Shown: positions 1-8,477 of the stretch, one piece after another | How the letters are laid out: each line of letters opens with the position of its first letter | How positions within the stretch are numbered: position 1 is the first letter of the stretch | Assembly (NCBI GenBank): GCA_965199905.1 | Contig: OZ241366.1 | Coordinates: forward strand, 1,922,001 to 1,986,000 | Direction: 5' to 3' | DNA length: 64,000 bases | Source of the DNA: Ilyomonas sp965199905 | Lineage (GTDB): Bacteria; Bacteroidota; Bacteroidia; Chitinophagales; Chitinophagaceae | The notes under the pieces: model-generated | Seen by the model: only the letters and a program-made list of their open reading frames with translations | Told to the model about the DNA's origin: nothing | Databases searched by the model: none | Program-made: the position numbers and the translations under genes

Positions 1-330
1 GCGGGATGATTTCAGTTTCTCTTCGGTATCGTTGCAAGCTTCCTGCAGAATGCGAAGCTGATTTTCAAAATCGCCGGCGATGCTTTTACGAAGAGAAATT
101 TCCATTTTCCCGCTCAGCTCCCGCTTTTCTTTTTCTACCCGGCGCGTGGCCTCTTCTTCCACTTGCTGAATCTGCTTCTGAAGGTCGGCCTGCTTCTGCT
201 TATATTCTTCTTCCTTGCGGCTTTGCCACTGCATCACTTTTGCCTTGGCTTCTCGTTCCACCTCCTGGCGTATGGCATCGCTGGCTTCAAACTGATGACC
301 ACAGCCCGGACATTTCATTTCTGTTGGCAT
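1..330 (-). CDS. DUF2130 family protein, N-terminal part (cut by window edge)
   Basis: The reverse strand is open from an ATG at 328-330 to the left edge (110 codons, no stop). The protein begins with a CPGCG zinc-ribbon-like motif followed by GHQF, then runs into a long charged Lys/Glu/Gln-rich segment that should form a coiled coil. This order (short zinc ribbon, coiled coil, then a conserved C-terminal domain outside the window) matches DUF2130 proteins, whose biochemical role is unknown. The overlapping forward-strand frames have no recognisable content. The family call rests on the N-terminus only. Confidence 0.7.
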   Translation of the reverse strand, partial: MPTEMKCPGCGHQFEASDAIRQEVEREAKAKVMQWQSRKEEEYKQKQADLQKQIQQVEEEATRRVEKEKRELSGKMEISLRKSIAGDFENQLRILQEACNDTEEKLKSSR

Positions 331-680
331 AGTAATTCCTTTTCGCTTTTAGTTTTTCAGAAACCAATATTACGACGGCTTCATTTACTAAAAGCATTAG
401 CAAACACACTTTCTTTTTCCACAAACATTCATTTTGCTGTGCAAAGGCTGTGAATAATACTGAAAGGCAATAGTATTATATATAGACTTTTACTTACCTA
501 AATAAACGTTGTTTTGATTACTTTATAATGACTTGATTCATTAAACTACATCGATTTTAGAAAGAATGAATAAGAATTTCATTTCGGGTTTAATAACTTA
601 TAGTGGAAACCAGGATTGATTAGAAGAGGCATTTTTAAGCGCACATCATTTTTAAAGAGGAAGATTGGGTCTTAAAATTA

Positions 681-830
681 GCTGTTGCAAAAGCTCAATT
701 ATTGTACGAAACCTTGATGTGCGATTTTTATATCTCTTTACTTAAAAGAGATATAAGAACAAATCTTCCATTGCATGGGGCAGTTCAGAAAAGTGACAGA
801 CGATGGTAACATAAACTTGTATTTCGTATT
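681..830 (+). repeat. Dispersed modular intergenic repeat, copy 1 (core B)
   Basis: Degenerate copy. The left arm reads AAGCTCAATTATTG, the core contains TCTTTACTTAAAAGAGA followed by ACAAATCTTCCATTGCA, and the right arm is AAGTGACAGACGATGGTAAC. The same order of blocks recurs near 3.6, 37.9 and 43.8 kb. The copy lies between divergent genes. Confidence 0.65.
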
Positions 831-904
831 TCCTTTTTTGTATAATTGCCAGCCGGCAAATCGTTTCACATCGCACATCGTATACCTAACATCATACATA
901 GAAT

Positions 905-912
905 TACCTTTG
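905..912 (+). promoter_or_regulatory. Putative -7 promoter element for the flavin monooxygenase gene
   Basis: TACCTTTG matches the Bacteroidota consensus TAnnTTTG exactly and lies 18 bases before the ATG at 931. No strong -33 TTG was seen at the expected spacing, so this is a one-box call. Confidence 0.55.
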
Positions 913-930
913 CCTTCAAATTAAACAGAC

Positions 931-1989
931 ATGGAATTAGGGATTTATACGTTCGTTGAGGCAATGCCTGATGCGCAGAACAACACCATCAGCGGTTACC
1001 AGCGATTGAAGGATTTAATGGAAGAAATAGAACTTGCCGACCAGTTAGGGCTTGATGTGTTTGGCATTGGCGAGCATCACCGACGCGAGTTTGTAGCTTC
1101 ATCTCCGGCTACGTTGTTGGCAGCGGCGGCAGTAAAAACAAAACAAATCAAACTTACCAGCAGCGTAACGGTGTTAAGCTCCGATGACCCGGTGCGCGTA
1201 TTCCAGGAATTTGCAACGGTGGATTTACTATCAAAAGGCAGAGCCGAAATCATGGCAGGCAGAGGTTCCTTTATCGAATCGTTTCCTTTATTTGGTTACG
1301 ATCTGAAAGACTACGATACACTCTTCACCGAAAAGCTGGAATTGCTTTTAAAGCTGAACGAAAGCGAAATAGTAAGCTGGCAGGGAAAGAAACGTTTCTC
1401 ATTTTCCAACCTCGGTATTTACCCGCAGCCTTACCATAAAATGCCCATCTGGATTGCGGTTGGCGGTACGCCCGAAAGCATTGCCCGCGCCGGAAAACTG
1501 GGCTTACCCATGGCACTTGCCATCATTGGCGGCACGCCCGACAGGTTTGTACCTCATGCAAATTTTTATAAAGATGCGTGGCAAAGAGGAGGACATGATA
1601 TGTCAGCTTTTCAATTGGGCATCAACTCACAAGGTTTTCTTGCAGATGATTCGCAGGAAGCCTCCAATATTTATTTTCCGCCTTACGCTAAGATGATGAC
1701 GCAGATTGGTAAAGAACGTGGCTGGCCGCCTGCCACGCGCCTGCAGTTTGATCATTACCGCAGCGAGCAGGGATATTTAATGGTTGGCAGTCCGCAACAA
1801 GTCATTGATAAAATATTGCATGAACATGAACTGTTTGGTCATACCCGCTTTTTAATGCAAATGAGCATCGGCTCCATACCGCACGATAAAATGATGCGCT
1901 CGATAGAATTGTATGGCAATGTGGTAGCGCCTGCGGTGCGAAAAGCATTGGCTTTTTCTGGCGCTAAAAACGCTTTACCAACATCATGA
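931..1989 (+). CDS. LLM-class (luciferase-like) flavin-dependent oxidoreductase
   Basis: 352 residues with the luciferase-like monooxygenase TIM-barrel signatures: the N-terminal LGIYTF strand, an FGIGEHHRREF segment typical of the flavin/substrate pocket, the SSVTVLSSDDPVRVFQEFATVDLLSKGR block, and IWIAVGGTPESIARAGKLGLP later. Such enzymes use reduced FMN and oxygen, or F420, on small organic substrates; the substrate here cannot be read from sequence. The length is normal. A TAnnTTTG box 18 bases upstream supports the ATG at 931. An aldo/keto reductase follows 77 bases downstream on the same strand, so co-transcription is plausible. Confidence 0.9.
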   Translation: MELGIYTFVEAMPDAQNNTISGYQRLKDLMEEIELADQLGLDVFGIGEHHRREFVASSPATLLAAAAVKTKQIKLTSSVTVLSSDDPVRVFQEFATVDLLSKGRAEIMAGRGSFIESFPLFGYDLKDYDTLFTEKLELLLKLNESEIVSWQGKKRFSFSNLGIYPQPYHKMPIWIAVGGTPESIARAGKLGLPMALAIIGGTPDRFVPHANFYKDAWQRGGHDMSAFQLGINSQGFLADDSQEASNIYFPPYAKMMTQIGKERGWPPATRLQFDHYRSEQGYLMVGSPQQVIDKILHEHELFGHTRFLMQMSIGSIPHDKMMRSIELYGNVVAPAVRKALAFSGAKNALPTS

Positions 1990-2066
1990 GGTAACCATTT
2001 CACTACAAAGGCGTTTAAGGTTGCGGTGCTGTTTTTGCAGTAACCCAAACTTTCAAAATACAACAC

Positions 2067-3086
2067 ATGAAATACAATTTATTAGGCAATACCGGATTGA
2101 AAGTATCCGAGTTGTGCCTCGGCACCATGACGTTTGGCGGCAAAGGCATGTGGACAGCCATTGGCACATTGCCACAGAATGCCGTAGATGCGTTGGTAAA
2201 ACGAGCCGTAGAAGCAGGCATCAATTTTATAGACACAGCAAATGTTTACTCCGAAGGCTTGTCGGAAGAGATGACAGGCAAAGCCATACGGAACTTAGGC
2301 CTGAATCGCGATGACCTTATCATCGCCACTAAAGTGCGTGGCAAAATGGGAGAGGGTCCGAACAATATCGGGCTTACGCGTAAACACATTATGCAACAAG
2401 TGGATGCCAGCCTGAAGCGATTGCAGATTGATTACATCGATCTTTATCAAACGCATGCCTTCGACCCGTTAACTCCCTGGCAGGAAACATTGTGGGCGCT
2501 CGACGATTTAATTAAAGTTGGTAAAGTGCGCTACATAGGCGCCAGCAATGTAGCCGCATGGCAAATGATGAAGGCGCTCGATTTTGCCAATTATACACGT
2601 ATTGCGCCTTATGTGTCGCTACAGGCTTATTATACCATTGCCGGCAGAGATTTGGAGCGCGAAATGATTCCATTATTACAAGATCAAAAAGTAGGTTTAA
2701 TGGTGTGGAGTCCATTGGCAGGCGGTTTATTAAGTGGTAAATACAGCCGCGATGATGAAAAAAGCGGTGATGGCAGAAGAGCCAGTTTTGACTTTCCACC
2801 GGTGGATAGAGAAAGAGCTTATAATATTATTGATGTATTAAAACCAATGGCTGAAAGTAAAGGCACCAGTGTGGCACAACTTGCCCTTGCGTGGTTGCTG
2901 CATCAACCGGTTGTAACCTCGGTAATTATTGGCGCGAGTAAGATGGAGCAGTTAGATGACAACCTGAAATCTATTGACGTAATGTTTACTGAAGACGAAT
3001 TAAAGAAACTGGATGACGTAAGCAAACTACCGCCGGAATATCCTGGCTGGATGCTAAATAGAATGAATGCCGACAGACAGAAGTAA
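2067..3086 (+). CDS. Aldo/keto reductase
   Basis: 339-residue NAD(P)H-dependent reductase with the complete aldo/keto reductase tetrad in context: Asp and Tyr in DTANVYSEGL, Lys in IIATKVRGKMG, and His in YQTHAFDPL. The C-terminus has the cofactor-binding SVIIGASKMEQLDDNLKS segment. These enzymes reduce aldehydes or ketones in the cytoplasm; the substrate is not predictable. It follows the flavin oxidoreductase gene and ends 20 bases before a strong hairpin terminator, so the two genes may form one transcript. Confidence 0.92.
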   Translation: MKYNLLGNTGLKVSELCLGTMTFGGKGMWTAIGTLPQNAVDALVKRAVEAGINFIDTANVYSEGLSEEMTGKAIRNLGLNRDDLIIATKVRGKMGEGPNNIGLTRKHIMQQVDASLKRLQIDYIDLYQTHAFDPLTPWQETLWALDDLIKVGKVRYIGASNVAAWQMMKALDFANYTRIAPYVSLQAYYTIAGRDLEREMIPLLQDQKVGLMVWSPLAGGLLSGKYSRDDEKSGDGRRASFDFPPVDRERAYNIIDVLKPMAESKGTSVAQLALAWLLHQPVVTSVIIGASKMEQLDDNLKSIDVMFTEDELKKLDDVSKLPPEYPGWMLNRMNADRQK

Positions 3087-3105
3087 AAGCTATTGATTGT
3101 ATAAA

Positions 3106-3147
3106 TAAAAGCTGCCTTCAACTGACATTCAGTAAGGCAGCTTTTAT
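3106..3147 (+). terminator. Rho-independent-type terminator after the aldo/keto reductase
   Basis: AAAAGCTGCCTT and AAGGCAGCTTTTA form a 12-bp stem with a 15-base loop, followed by a T-rich tract. It can also serve the short reverse-strand frame that ends at 3192. Confidence 0.8.
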
Positions 3148-3191
3148 ATTTTATGACGATAACGTGCCTTTGCAGCAAGGGTTGAATGATA

Positions 3192-3359
3192 TTAAGGAAT
3201 AGTTGTGCCAAACAGAAGAATTGCAACCGCTTTGTGCTTGGGAATTTCCGATTTTATTTTAGGCGATTTATACACTTCTTTCGCGCTTTCAAACTGCGCA
3301 AAGCTACTAACGATAACAATAGAAAAGGCAAGGGTAATAACAGTTGTAAACAGTTTCAC
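3192..3359 (-). pseudogene. Short secreted protein fragment, probably a truncated gene remnant
   Basis: A GTG-started 55-residue reverse-strand frame. It begins with an n-region (MKLFTT), a hydrophobic core and a signal-peptidase site after SSFA, then continues AQFESAKEVYKSPKIKS and KHKAVAILLFGTTIP before a stop. The segment after the signal peptide resembles the start of longer exported Bacteroidota proteins (from memory, not checked), so I read this as a 5' remnant whose remainder is lost. A genuine small exported protein is the alternative. It sits just beyond the terminator of the forward gene. Confidence 0.45.
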
Positions 3360-3509
3360 GGTTGCTTGTTCTTAATTGTTGTTGAATGATTTAAATCATG
3401 ATAGCAGAAGAACGGTTTATAAGATTGATTAATGGCGATGATGAAATAGAAATCAATAAGCGGACATGAAGACTGGATATGCTTTACTGTTTAGTGTTAC
3501 GTTAGTTTA

Positions 3510-3665
3510 AATCAAATACAGTTTTGATAACTATCGCCCGTCTCTTTCCTGATCGATTGTTGCAATGGAAGATTTGTTTTAATCTCTCTTTTACGTAAAG
3601 AAAAATAAGAATCACACATCAAGGTTTAGGGCAATGATTGCGCTTTTACCAAAGCGAATTTAACG
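3510..3665 (-). repeat. Dispersed modular intergenic repeat, copy 2 (core B)
   Basis: Read on the reverse strand: left arm CGCTTTGGTAAAAGCGCAAT then CATTGCCCTAAACC, core TTTCTTTACGTAAAAGAGAG and AAACAAATCTTCCATTGCAA, right arm GGGCGATAGTTATCAAAACT. It fills most of the gap between the truncated fragment at 3.2-3.4 kb and the lipoprotein gene at 3.8 kb. Around it (3360-3509 and 3666-3791) I see no gene. Confidence 0.75.
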
Positions 3666-3791
3666 TCCATTTTAAATTGACACAATGCCATGTATTTAGA
3701 CAATCTTGCCAACTTAATTTTTGGCTTTTTATAAATTAAGCCTTTACTAAATCGTGCCGTCAACACTCTTATTTTGCAACAAATAAAAACT

Positions 3792-4235
3792 ATGCGTTTC
3801 CTCTTTTGCATTCTTACCGTAATGCTTCTGTTTTCCTGCAAGAAACCGCAGGGTTTTGAATACAGAACCATGACCGATTTTAAACTGGATAGCCTTGGTT
3901 TCGACCGGTCGACTCTTTCGATGAAACTCGTCTATTTTAACCCAAATAATTTTGGTGTTGATTTAAAACACGTAGACTGCGATGTATTTGTAAACAAAAA
4001 TTTTTTAGGCAAATACATACTTGATACCAGCATGCACATCGCCAGGCGTTCCGAATTTGCATTGCCATCTAAAATGCAGGTAGATATGAGAAATATCTAC
4101 AAAAACTCGCTGAACGTTTTATTTAACAATGAGCTGCAGATTGATGTAAAAGGAGTAACGCGGGTGGGCAAGGCCGGCATTTTTGTAAACGTGCCATTCT
4201 CATATTCGGGAAAAGAAAAGGTGAGCCTGTTTTAA
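3792..4235 (+). CDS. LEA type 2 family lipoprotein
   Basis: 147 residues. The start is the ATG at 3792 (MRFLFCILTVMLLFSC), not an upstream TTG, because this gives a standard lipoprotein signal with lipobox LFSC and a Lys-Lys after the cysteine. The mature part has the LEA type 2 (WHy-like) pattern: VYFNPNNFGVDLKHVDCDVFVN, a later small-residue stretch, and a terminal beta-strand ending near the stop. Such lipoproteins are probably anchored in the outer or inner membrane facing the periplasm; their role is unproven and stress protection is often proposed. It converges on the reverse-strand gene ending at 4245. Confidence 0.75.
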   Translation: MRFLFCILTVMLLFSCKKPQGFEYRTMTDFKLDSLGFDRSTLSMKLVYFNPNNFGVDLKHVDCDVFVNKNFLGKYILDTSMHIARRSEFALPSKMQVDMRNIYKNSLNVLFNNELQIDVKGVTRVGKAGIFVNVPFSYSGKEKVSLF

Positions 4236-4244
4236 ATCATAAGT

Positions 4245-4690
4245 CTACTTACAATCTTCTTTTCTTCGGGTATCAATCAGGTATTGAATTTTCCATACGC
4301 CATTAATGCGCACCAGTTGAAACGAATTAACGCCGCAATGGCTGAAAGTTCCTTTCCAGTAAAATTTATATGGCGTCCAAACGATAGCCAAATCACCATC
4401 TACTTTTACAACGTCAAATACAATTTGTTCGTCAGCATCGCCTTTCGAAACTTTACCAATGGAGGAAGCAAACCCTTTCACAGCTTCAGTTTCAACAACG
4501 GACTTACCCTCTTTGATGAGAATCGTTTGCAGTATTGCGCTGTCAGCAAAGCAGGCTTGCAAAGTGTTTGCATCGGCGCTTTTCATAGCAGCAAACAACT
4601 TATTTACAACGGTTTTACGCTGTCTTCTGCTGTTTGTGCATGAACGATATAGCTTGTCAGCAATAAGCAGGTAAAGAGCATATATTTCAT
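4245..4690 (-). pseudogene. Secreted NTF2-like (SnoaL-type) protein gene broken by a 1-base frameshift
   Basis: From the reverse ATG at 4688-4690 the frame gives a clean signal peptide (MKYMLFTCLLLTSYIVHAQT) and AEDSVK, then stops two codons later. The next frame continues TVVNKLFAAMKSADANTLQAC, an NTF2-like fold of about 125 residues ending at 4245 with typical late strands (WKGTFSHCGVNSFQLVRINGVWKIQYLIDTR). The junction is the run of four A on the reverse strand (4613-4616); one more A would restore GTA AAA ACC GTT. A longer open frame starting at 4757 exists but its N-terminus is out-of-frame noise. This could be a true pseudogene or a homopolymer sequencing error. Confidence 0.75.
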
Positions 4691-4746
4691 AAACAGAAGT
4701 TTTTAAAAATAGGTTTCGCTCATTTACAACACAACCATCTGTAAAA

Positions 4747-4775
4747 AAGAAAGCCACTGCGTAGTGGCTTTCTTT
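4747..4775 (-). terminator. Terminator after arginine decarboxylase
   Basis: AAAGAAAGCCACT and AGTGGCTTTCTTT form a tight stem with a 2-4 base loop immediately after the reverse-strand stop at 4776, with a T run in the direction of transcription. It separates the decarboxylase from the downstream NTF2-like gene. Confidence 0.75.
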
Positions 4776-6203
4776 TTATAAATATCCAAGTATTTTCAAC
4801 ATACTTTGCGCTGATTGTTCTTTTGCATAGAGCCAGTCGATCAACTTTCCATTCTTATCATATTCCAGTATCACGTGCTTCGGCGATGGTATTAAACAGT
4901 GCTTAATTCCACCATAGCCGCTGATCTGGTCCTGGTAAGCGCCTGTATGAAAAAAGCCAACATATAAAGGCTCGCCATTCTCTTTTTCATTCTTCGGGCT
5001 GGCGCTTTGCACTTTCGGCAAAAACACTTCGTTGATGTGCTCTTCCGAATCATAGTAATCGTGGCTATCGCAGGTCAATCCTCCTAAAACCACGCGCTGA
5101 TAATCGTTCTCCCATTTGTTAATCGGCAGCAGTAAAAACTTCTCGCCAATGCCCCAGGTATCCGGCAGCGTAGTGATGAAAGAAGAATCGATCATGTACC
5201 AGTTCTCGCGGTCGTTCTGCGCCTTCTGCCCGATCACACTGTAAATATGCGCCATGCTTTCACCCACGGTGTAGCTACCAAATTCGGTATAAATATTAGG
5301 CATCGGCACGCCGGTTCGTTTACAAGCTTTTTTAATGTTTCCAACAATTTCAGTTATCATAAACTGATAATCATAATCGAAGCCCAGCGAGTGTTTGATA
5401 GGGAAGCCACCACCAATGTTTATAGAATCCAGCTCCGGGCAAATCTTTTTTAACTGGCAGTACAGGTTAATGATTTTATTCAGTTCGCTCCAGTAATAAA
5501 TATCATCCTTAATACCTTTATTGAGGAAGATATGAAGCATTTTGAGCTGAAACTTATGCTCATTCCCTTCTATCTCATCCACATAAAATTCAAGAATATC
5601 TTTCTGCCTGATGCCAAGCCTTGATGTATAAAACGGAAAGCTTGGTTCTTCTTCCGAAGCCACGCGGATGCCCAGTTTGAACGGCTGCTTCACACTGCGT
5701 TTATACGCCTGAAGTTCTTCCTTATTATCAAGTATCGGCACCACATTTTTAAAGCCCGAATTAATCAGCTTCGCGATGCGTTGCGTGTACGGCTTTTGTT
5801 TAAAGCCGTTGCAAATAATAAAGATATCCTTCGTAATCTTTCGGCGCTCATGCAGCCGGTTAATAATTTCAATATCGTAGGCATACGAAGTTTCCAAATG
5901 AATTTCATGTTTCAACGCCTCTTCTACAATGAAAGAAAAATGAGAGCTTTTGGTACAATAGCAATAGAAATATTTGCCTTCATATTTATGCTTTCTGAAA
6001 GCATTCTCAAACATCTTTTTCGCCTTATTAATCTGCTGACCAATCTTTGGAAGATAGGTCAGTTTCATCGGCGTACCATACTTATCAATGATTGGTTTCA
6101 GGTTCACTCCATTAAACTCAAGGTAGCCATTATCTCCAAGTTCAAAGCCCTCTTGCGGAAAGTGAAAGGTTTGTTGTACAAGGTCGGTATACGTATTATT
6201 CAT
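4776..6203 (-). CDS. speA: Arginine decarboxylase (fold-type III PLP enzyme)
   Basis: 475 residues from the ATG at 6201-6203; an extra 11 residues upstream look like translated leader. It matches the Bacteroidota arginine decarboxylase type: the PLP lysine lies in CYCTKSSH (Lys about 85), the glycine-rich phosphate-binding loop is NIGGGFPIKHS, and the C-terminal barrel has GGLTCDSHDYYD with the active-site Cys. It would convert arginine to agmatine, the first step of polyamine synthesis in the cytoplasm. A deoxyhypusine-synthase-family gene at 52 kb could act later in the same pathway. A CAAAAATA (-7 box on the reverse strand) lies 49 bases before the start. Carboxynorspermidine-type decarboxylases are relatives, but are shorter. 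Confidence 0.82.
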   Translation of the reverse strand: MNNTYTDLVQQTFHFPQEGFELGDNGYLEFNGVNLKPIIDKYGTPMKLTYLPKIGQQINKAKKMFENAFRKHKYEGKYFYCYCTKSSHFSFIVEEALKHEIHLETSYAYDIEIINRLHERRKITKDIFIICNGFKQKPYTQRIAKLINSGFKNVVPILDNKEELQAYKRSVKQPFKLGIRVASEEEPSFPFYTSRLGIRQKDILEFYVDEIEGNEHKFQLKMLHIFLNKGIKDDIYYWSELNKIINLYCQLKKICPELDSINIGGGFPIKHSLGFDYDYQFMITEIVGNIKKACKRTGVPMPNIYTEFGSYTVGESMAHIYSVIGQKAQNDRENWYMIDSSFITTLPDTWGIGEKFLLLPINKWENDYQRVVLGGLTCDSHDYYDSEEHINEVFLPKVQSASPKNEKENGEPLYVGFFHTGAYQDQISGYGGIKHCLIPSPKHVILEYDKNGKLIDWLYAKEQSAQSMLKILGYL

Positions 6204-6556
6204 CTCTGCGCTTGCAAAAAAAATTTCAGATGACAAATGCTTATATCAGAACAAAAATACTCGTTTGCAGATATTGGAACGTTATAATTTTTCTGTTGCA
6301 CAAAGTATCATGTAATAAGTGTTGTACGATGTATAATATAGTAAGTATTATGAGCTTCATTTTTGCACACACTCACAACACATCACTGGTTAGTTTTTTT
6401 GGATGATTTTTATGTAGCCGTCGTTCATCTTTCTATTAAACATCGTTACGCCTCAGGCGGACTTTTCAACGCTTTGCTAAAAATGTGCCTTCAAGCCGCA
6501 AACAAAACAAAATCGCCAGTGTAAACCATGATACTTAATATATACTGCAACCAAAA
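6204..6556. other. Intergenic region with a degenerate repeat fragment
   Basis: About 350 bases without a credible gene between two reverse-strand genes. At 6407-6440 the sequence TGTAGCCGTCGTTCATCTTT resembles one arm of the dispersed repeat (copy 5 near 35.0 kb reads GGTAGCCATCGTTCATCTAT), so it may be an eroded copy. A short CGCCTCAGGCG palindrome follows at about 6450. Confidence 0.4.
6252..6259 (-). promoter_or_regulatory. Putative -7 element for arginine decarboxylase
   Basis: On the reverse strand this reads TATTTTTG, an exact TAnnTTTG match, 48 bases upstream of the chosen start codon. Confidence 0.45.
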
Positions 6557-7213
6557 TCACCATGTTGCCAACACCGTCACACCACCTTTCACCTTTTGAT
6601 TCATCTGCACTTTAATTTCAGCATCCAGTGGCAACAACACATCCACACGGCTGCCAAACTTGATGAACCCCATTTCAGCGCCCTGGTTCACTTCCATGTT
6701 TGGCGTCAGGTAGTTTACAATGCGCTTCGCAAGTGCACCGGCAATCTGCTTCACCAGCAACTGTCCGTTTTCATTTTCCAGCACCACGCTGTGGCGTTCA
6801 TTTTCGGTAGATGATTTCGGATGCCACGCAACCAGGTATTTTCCTTTGTGATATTGACTGTACAGCACATCGCCGCTAATGGGGTTGCGGTTCACATGCA
6901 CATTCGCCGGACTCATAAAAATGCTTACCTGTATGCGCCTGTCTTTAAAATATTCTACATCAGTAATTTCTTCAATCACCACCACTTTTCCATCTGCCGG
7001 GCAAATGATCTGGCTGTCGTGAACAGACAACATTCTGTTTGGCAAACGGAAAAAAGAAATGATAAACAAAACAAGAAACAAGGTAATAACAAAAATGGCG
7101 ATTGCCAGCCACTCATATTTCTGCCCCAGGTAATGAAACGCAACCAGGTTAACAATACCAAATGTTATGGTAGCAATGGCAATAGACGGATACCCTTCTT
7201 TGTGAACTTTCAT
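6557..7213 (-). CDS. psd: Phosphatidylserine decarboxylase family protein
   Basis: 218 residues from the ATG at 7211-7213 (MKVHKEGYPSIAIA). Two N-terminal membrane spans are followed by the catalytic domain: CPADGKVVVIEE, the VSIFMSPANVHVNRNPISG block and, near the C-terminus, MGFIKFGSRVDVLLP. In this short family the precursor cleaves itself at the Gly-Ser bond of the FGSR motif to form the pyruvoyl group. The product decarboxylates phosphatidylserine to phosphatidylethanolamine at the inner membrane. It lies 52 bases downstream of cdsA on the same strand, so two adjacent steps of phospholipid synthesis are encoded together. Confidence 0.92.
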   Translation of the reverse strand: MKVHKEGYPSIAIATITFGIVNLVAFHYLGQKYEWLAIAIFVITLFLVLFIISFFRLPNRMLSVHDSQIICPADGKVVVIEEITDVEYFKDRRIQVSIFMSPANVHVNRNPISGDVLYSQYHKGKYLVAWHPKSSTENERHSVVLENENGQLLVKQIAGALAKRIVNYLTPNMEVNQGAEMGFIKFGSRVDVLLPLDAEIKVQMNQKVKGGVTVLATW

Positions 7214-7237
7214 TAAGTAAAGACAATGATAAGGTGG

Positions 7238-7245
7238 CAAAGATA
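7238..7245 (-). promoter_or_regulatory. Putative -7 element for psd
   Basis: Reverse-strand TATCTTTG (exact TAnnTTTG) lies 24 bases before the psd start, inside the short cdsA-psd gap. It suggests psd can be transcribed apart from cdsA. Confidence 0.45.
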
Positions 7246-7265
7246 AGGCTTAGGCAGAAGCAAGT

Positions 7266-8105
7266 TTATACAGCAAAAGCTACATACAGCCACACAAAAG
7301 GCGTTGCCAGCAGCAGCGAATCAAAACGGTCTAAAAAACCACCATGTCCCGGCATAATGCTGCCGCTGTCTTTTACATCAGCCATGCGTTTCAGTTTGCT
7401 TTCCAGCAAATCGCCAAGCGTGCCCATAACAGCAGCGATAGCTGAAATGATAAAGACGGGTATCGCAGGAAGATCAAACCCAAAATAACATACTGCCGTC
7501 ATCACCACAACTGCCAGCAAAGCCCCGCCGGCTGTGCCTTCCCAAGTTTTTTTTGGCGAGATAGAACTGAACGGCGTTTTACCAATCAGCGAACCAACAA
7601 TGTATGCCATCGTATCGTTAATCCAGATGGAAGCGATGAGAACCAATGGTATCGTTCTGCCATCTGTGGCAGGCAAAAGCAGTGCGCTTCGCAAGCTTAT
7701 CATGGCAGTCCAGGCTAATGATATGTATAACAAACCAAGGAACATGTACCCAATGTTTTTTGGACTTAGTGTTTTGCGATAAATAAGTAAAGATGCAGCT
7801 ACAAATCCAAGCGTTATATAAAACAACCACTCGCCTGTTTGCACCATCCAAAGTTCTTTTGAAAACAAGAACAAAAAACTCCAGCCAAGCAAGGCAGTCG
7901 CCAGCCTCGGAAGAAAAGGAACCTGTCCATAATTACTATCAATTTTATCAATCAACTTATAATACTCGAACCAGCAACCGAAATGAACAATTGAAAAAAG
8001 AGCAAAAAAAGTATCGTAATTAACGAGCAGCCCCGCGAGCATGACTACCACAAAAACGACAGCCGTTAATGATCGCGTTTTAAATGTTTGTACGTTAAAT
8101 GCCAT
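7266..8105 (-). CDS. cdsA: Phosphatidate cytidylyltransferase (CDP-diglyceride synthase)
   Basis: 279 residues from the ATG at 8103-8105 (MAFNVQTFKTRSLTAVVF); upstream in-frame codons are aromatic-rich and lie in leader sequence. It is a polytopic membrane protein with about eight hydrophobic segments. It carries the CdsA signature near the C-terminus: ESKLKRMADVKDSGSIMPGH followed by GGFLDRFDS, including the catalytic Lys-Asp and the PGHGG loop. The enzyme makes CDP-diacylglycerol from phosphatidic acid and CTP. psd follows 52 bases downstream. Confidence 0.93.
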   Translation of the reverse strand: MAFNVQTFKTRSLTAVVFVVVMLAGLLVNYDTFFALFSIVHFGCWFEYYKLIDKIDSNYGQVPFLPRLATALLGWSFLFLFSKELWMVQTGEWLFYITLGFVAASLLIYRKTLSPKNIGYMFLGLLYISLAWTAMISLRSALLLPATDGRTIPLVLIASIWINDTMAYIVGSLIGKTPFSSISPKKTWEGTAGGALLAVVVMTAVCYFGFDLPAIPVFIISAIAAVMGTLGDLLESKLKRMADVKDSGSIMPGHGGFLDRFDSLLLATPFVWLYVAFAV

Positions 8106-8270
8106 ATAGAAAAAAGTGCTAAAAATACAGGTTCTGTGCAACCACGAAGACAGAAAGAAGAGAAGATTCGAGAAGAAGTAATAAAACCAAAGGTTCACAA
8201 AAATCTTTTGCTTTTAATGAACGTTTGGTAATAGTTTATGTTGAAACAGATATTTCAGATTTTCTTTTAT

Positions 8271-8391
8271 AAAGCTCAAACATTGCCGCAGCTCTGATGG
8301 GAGCATTCCTGCTTGTAGAAGCAGAAGGAATGGCAACAACTGTCGATCACAAAAGAAACAAACGATGGTTACATAACTTGTATTTCACTTA
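8271..8391 (+). repeat. Dispersed modular intergenic repeat, copy 3 (hairpin core A)
   Basis: Left arm AAAGCTCAAACATTGCCGC, then CTGATGGGAG, then the core hairpin CATTCCTGC / GAAGGAATGGCAACAAC, then CGATCACAAAAG and the right arm AAACGATGGTTAC. It lies in the 370-base gap between divergent cdsA and pdxH; outside the repeat and the pdxH -7 box nothing else was seen there. Confidence 0.75.
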
Positions 8392-8465
8392 AAAATGAAC
8401 CACTACCAAATTAAAAAAATAAAAATCGAAACACGAATCTTGCCTTATCAATTTGGAGCGCTTAT

Positions 8466-8473
8466 TACTTTTG
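8466..8473 (+). promoter_or_regulatory. Putative -7 element for pdxH, close to the start codon
   Basis: TACTTTTG matches TAnnTTTG exactly and ends 4 bases before the ATG at 8478. If used, transcription would start at or next to the ATG, giving a leaderless or nearly leaderless mRNA. Confidence 0.5.
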
Positions 8474-8477
8474 TTTT

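Larger units (their letters stand above)
331..930. other. Intergenic region between divergent genes, with a repeat copy and a promoter
   Basis: This gap of about 600 bases between the DUF2130 gene and the flavin monooxygenase gene has no credible coding frame. It holds one copy of the dispersed modular repeat (about 681-830) and a good -7 box for the downstream gene. The remainder is AT-rich and I see nothing further in it. Confidence 0.6.

Noticed and set aside
4245..4757. Continuous 170-codon reverse frame read as one intact gene
   Set aside because: The first 47 residues make no sense and overlap the decarboxylase terminator, while the neighbouring frame has a perfect signal peptide; a frameshifted gene explains both.
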